Notes under the pieces: generated by a model | Databases searched by the model: none | What the model was told of the DNA's origin: nothing | What the model saw: only the letters and a program-made list of their open reading frames with translations | Position numbers and translations under genes: made by a program | From: Allodiplogaster sudhausi | Lineage: Eukaryota > Nematoda > Chromadorea > Rhabditida > Diplogasteridae | Assembly (NCBI GenBank): GCA_945643635.1 | Contig: CALZFC010000016.1 | Span: 1,890,501-1,954,500, forward strand | Length of the DNA: 64,000 bases | Direction of reading: 5' to 3' | Shown here: piece by piece, positions 61,751 through 64,000 of the stretch | Layout of the letters: every line of letters starts with the position of its first letter | Position numbering within the stretch: the stretch's first letter is position 1

Positions 61751-62138
61751 CCAGGGGTCTATGCTATAGCGTAAATGGTTTATTTTCAGAATTCATTATT
61801 ATTTTCAGCGTAATTTTCTGCATCGATTAAGCACAAAAACGTTAAGAAACAATGCATATTCACTAAAATAGATAGTCTTGAAAAATTTATTCATTGAAAC
61901 GAATGCGCATTCACGCACTACGAAGTGAGATTCGCTTGCTCCAATAATTTTTCAAGACTTTCTATTTTGGTCAATATGCATTATTTCTTAACGATTTTGT
62001 GCTTATTCGATACAGAAAATTACGCTGAACACGAAAATAATAATGAATTCTGAAAACAAAGCACTTAAAGGGCTTAATTTCGCTCGGCCTCTTTGGCACG
62101 CGGCCGCTATAGCCGCTATAGCATATGTAGACCCCTGG
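61751..62138. mobile_element. MITE with long terminal inverted repeats
   Basis: The ends are inverted copies: CCAGGGGTCTATGCTATAGC at the left and GCTATAGCATATGTAGACCC followed by CTGG at the right. The inverted homology continues inward for about 150 bp (for example TTCAGAATTCATTATTATTT near 61786 against its complement near 62040). The central 50 bp spacer is not paired. There is no coding capacity. Confidence 0.7.
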
Positions 62139-62635
62139 GATCGGAAGGAGGAAGACGGCTGCGGCCAAACAGAGAATGTAAGCGAAACGACGACGGAGCC
62201 ACTTTTCCTTTGTTACGCATCGGCCTGGAAACTACGTAGAAACGGTCGACCGCCAGAGCATTCAGGCTTCTTCAAGCGTAAATTTGAGTACGATCAATGT
62301 GCCCCTCATCATTTGCTGTATAAAATTAATTATTTGAAATCTGCGCTGCAAGGCTTGCCTTTGATGTGTACTTTCAAGAATTTCGCAAAAGCAGAAGGCC
62401 CTTGAAACACAAGATTTGCATTCAAAAAGGTAGAGACTCAAAATTTCAGAAACAAATTAAATAAAAATGGCGCTCCAGAATGTGTTCTCAGATAGAATAT
62501 GAAGCACTCATGAAAACAGCTAAGAAGAAGAAATACATATAATTATACAGGAGCTGGTTGCATCGTTGAAATCATTTATGACATGTATGAAGCCGTTAAC
62601 CGGCTGGATTTGATTCTGCGGCATGAATCATAAGA

Positions 62636-63054
62636 TACCGTATTTTCTCTATTAGTACCCCCCCCCCCCTTTATTAGAACCCCCCCTCTAATAGTACCCC
62701 CCTCTGAAAATGCCATTGAAAAATAGAACCCCTCTCTCTAGTAGAACCCCCCCTACAATAGTACCCCTCCCCCCCCAATAGTCCTCCTGGAGGCATGGGG
62801 AGCTCTTACCAATGAACTAATGCCAAATTCATGATAAATCTGTTGTAAAACGTATATTCCAGTGACGATTCCATTGAATTCGGGCTACGATTCTTCTTTT
62901 TTTGGGAATAAAATGTTGCTATTAAACATTGAGTGACTCACATTGAAAAATAGTACCCCTCCCTCTAATAGAACCCCTCCCTCTAATAGTGCCCCCCTCC
63001 CCCAAGGGTATTGAAAAATAGAACCCCGGGGGTATTAATAGAGAAAATACGGTA
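62636..63054. mobile_element. MITE-like element with TACCGTATTTTCTC termini (copy 2)
   Basis: It begins TACCGTATTTTCTCTATTAG and ends TAATAGAGAAAATACGGTA. Next to each end are several copies of a C-rich unit (TAATAGNACCCCC) separated by GAAAATA-type spacers, with a non-repetitive middle (62790-62940). It is the same family as the copy at 18890-19059. Confidence 0.7.
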
Positions 63055-63149
63055 GTTTGTAATAATTTTCATAATTCACTTCCAGTCAACATTAACTGGG
63101 GCTTGCTAATGTAAGGTTACAGATGAAGATAATACGAGGCTGTTGCAGC

Positions 63150-63362
63150 GGCTTTTCCATTCAATAATAGGTGGCCCGTGCTGGTCGGAGCAAAAAGAAT
63201 TTCTTCGCCCGACTGGGCATAGCACCGGCCGACTGGCACAACTCCTCCGGGAGGAGCCAGCCATCCCAGACATGGAGACACACATAGTTTCATCGGTCGA
63301 GACTAGCCCGTCTAGGAAGAGCAAATCATGCTCCCCCGACTGGGCATAGCAAAGCCCCCGGA
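63150..63362. repeat. imperfect tandem duplication with CCCGACTGGGCATAGC motif
   Basis: The string CCCGACTGGGCATAGCA occurs at 63207 and again at 63336. Both copies are preceded about 25-30 bp upstream by GAGCAAA, suggesting a duplicated unit of about 130 bp. A related GATTGGGCATCGCAA occurs at 58080. The region is GC-rich compared with its surroundings. Nature unknown; it could be a SINE-like or satellite remnant. Confidence 0.4.
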
Positions 63363-63379
63363 AGATTATAGAAAGCAAA

Positions 63380-64000
63380 ACCTGTTTGACTACTCTAGAT
63401 TAGCCACCGAGACTTGGCGGGTTTAGAGCTCACCAAAAAATATTGCACGCTCAATTGAAATATCTTTTATGGTGTTGTTTTTTTTGGTTTTGTATTATTA
63501 TTACTTTCATTAAAATATATATTACTGTTTTGATATATGTCAGAAGACCGTGTAAAAGAATATATATATCATTGTTTTATGTTATTATTTTTTATGAATT
63601 CCTTCGAGAGTTGAGAGATGGTTTGTACACCTCGATTTACGGAATTTAAGCAACCTTTTAACCAGAATTCTCTTTATAGATTTTCGATTTGAGAGACTAC
63701 GAAATTTAGTTTGTGGTATTTTTTAAAGGAGATCAAAGGCGAATAAATAGTGCCTTGTTTTCTTATTTGGTCAGGTTGAGCTAGAATCTTCGATTGTATG
63801 TATGTGTCCCGAAGTTACAAAAATCCATCTGGCCTGATTGTGAGGAAATTAACAATATTCTCTTCCTTGAATTCGCGAATATTTTATTTTCCCGCCATTT
63901 TCAAAAAAAATTGGCAGAAACAATCTTTGATGGAAATGGACAAATTATGATACCTGATAATAATTGTAGAATTCTTCAAATGTATACATATGTATCTTGA
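63380..64000. other. AT-rich intergenic DNA
   Basis: No supported exon, repeat family or RNA gene was seen to the end of the window. Confidence 0.5.

Overview
The window is genomic DNA from a small-genome invertebrate, most probably a nematode. The evidence is spliced genes with many small exons, a secreted protein with nematode-type six-cysteine (C6) repeats, an apparent spliced-leader acceptor one base before an ATG and about 110 bp after an upstream stop codon, an FMRFamide-receptor-like GPCR, and MITE-like elements. The background is crowded with (CT)n/(GA)n microsatellites, which create many artificial Ser/Leu-rich and Arg/Glu-rich open frames. All gene models below were assembled by hand from splice sites, phase continuity and family resemblance; no transcript evidence or database search was used.

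Layout. 0-4.9 kb: repeats, including a 1.6 kb inverted repeat (1467-3073). 4.9-16.7 kb (+): a complete 14-exon tandem-C2 synaptotagmin-like gene. 17.5-24.7 kb (-): the 3' half of an amnionless-like gene (von Willebrand C-like Cys region, ectodomain, transmembrane helix, cytoplasmic tail). 25-46 kb: mostly microsatellites, MITEs and a few orphan exon candidates. 46.7-54.9 kb (+): an 18-exon, 660-residue gene in which a seven-transmembrane FMRFamide-receptor-like GPCR is fused in frame to a C-terminal globin domain. 55.9-57.2 kb (-): the 5' half of the amnionless-like gene. 58.4-59.1 kb (-): synaptotagmin C2A/C2B remnants. 59.6-61.3 kb (+): the last exon of an unknown gene, followed closely by a seven-exon secreted C6-domain gene. 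61.7-64 kb: MITEs and intergenic DNA.

The main result is the GPCR-globin chimera. All 18 exons keep phase, the TM7-to-globin junction is one ordinary spliced codon, and the globin part keeps a proximal-histidine motif (HHAKNVKIP). It could be a heme-bearing (O2, NO or redox) sensing receptor. The two amnionless halves carry complementary, non-overlapping parts of one protein in the correct order on the minus strand, with matching phase. The simplest reading is a single gene with a ~31 kb intron that hosts the GPCR-globin gene on the opposite strand. The genes share splicing habits: (GA)n after donors, (CT)n before acceptors, and a noticeable share of GC-AG introns.
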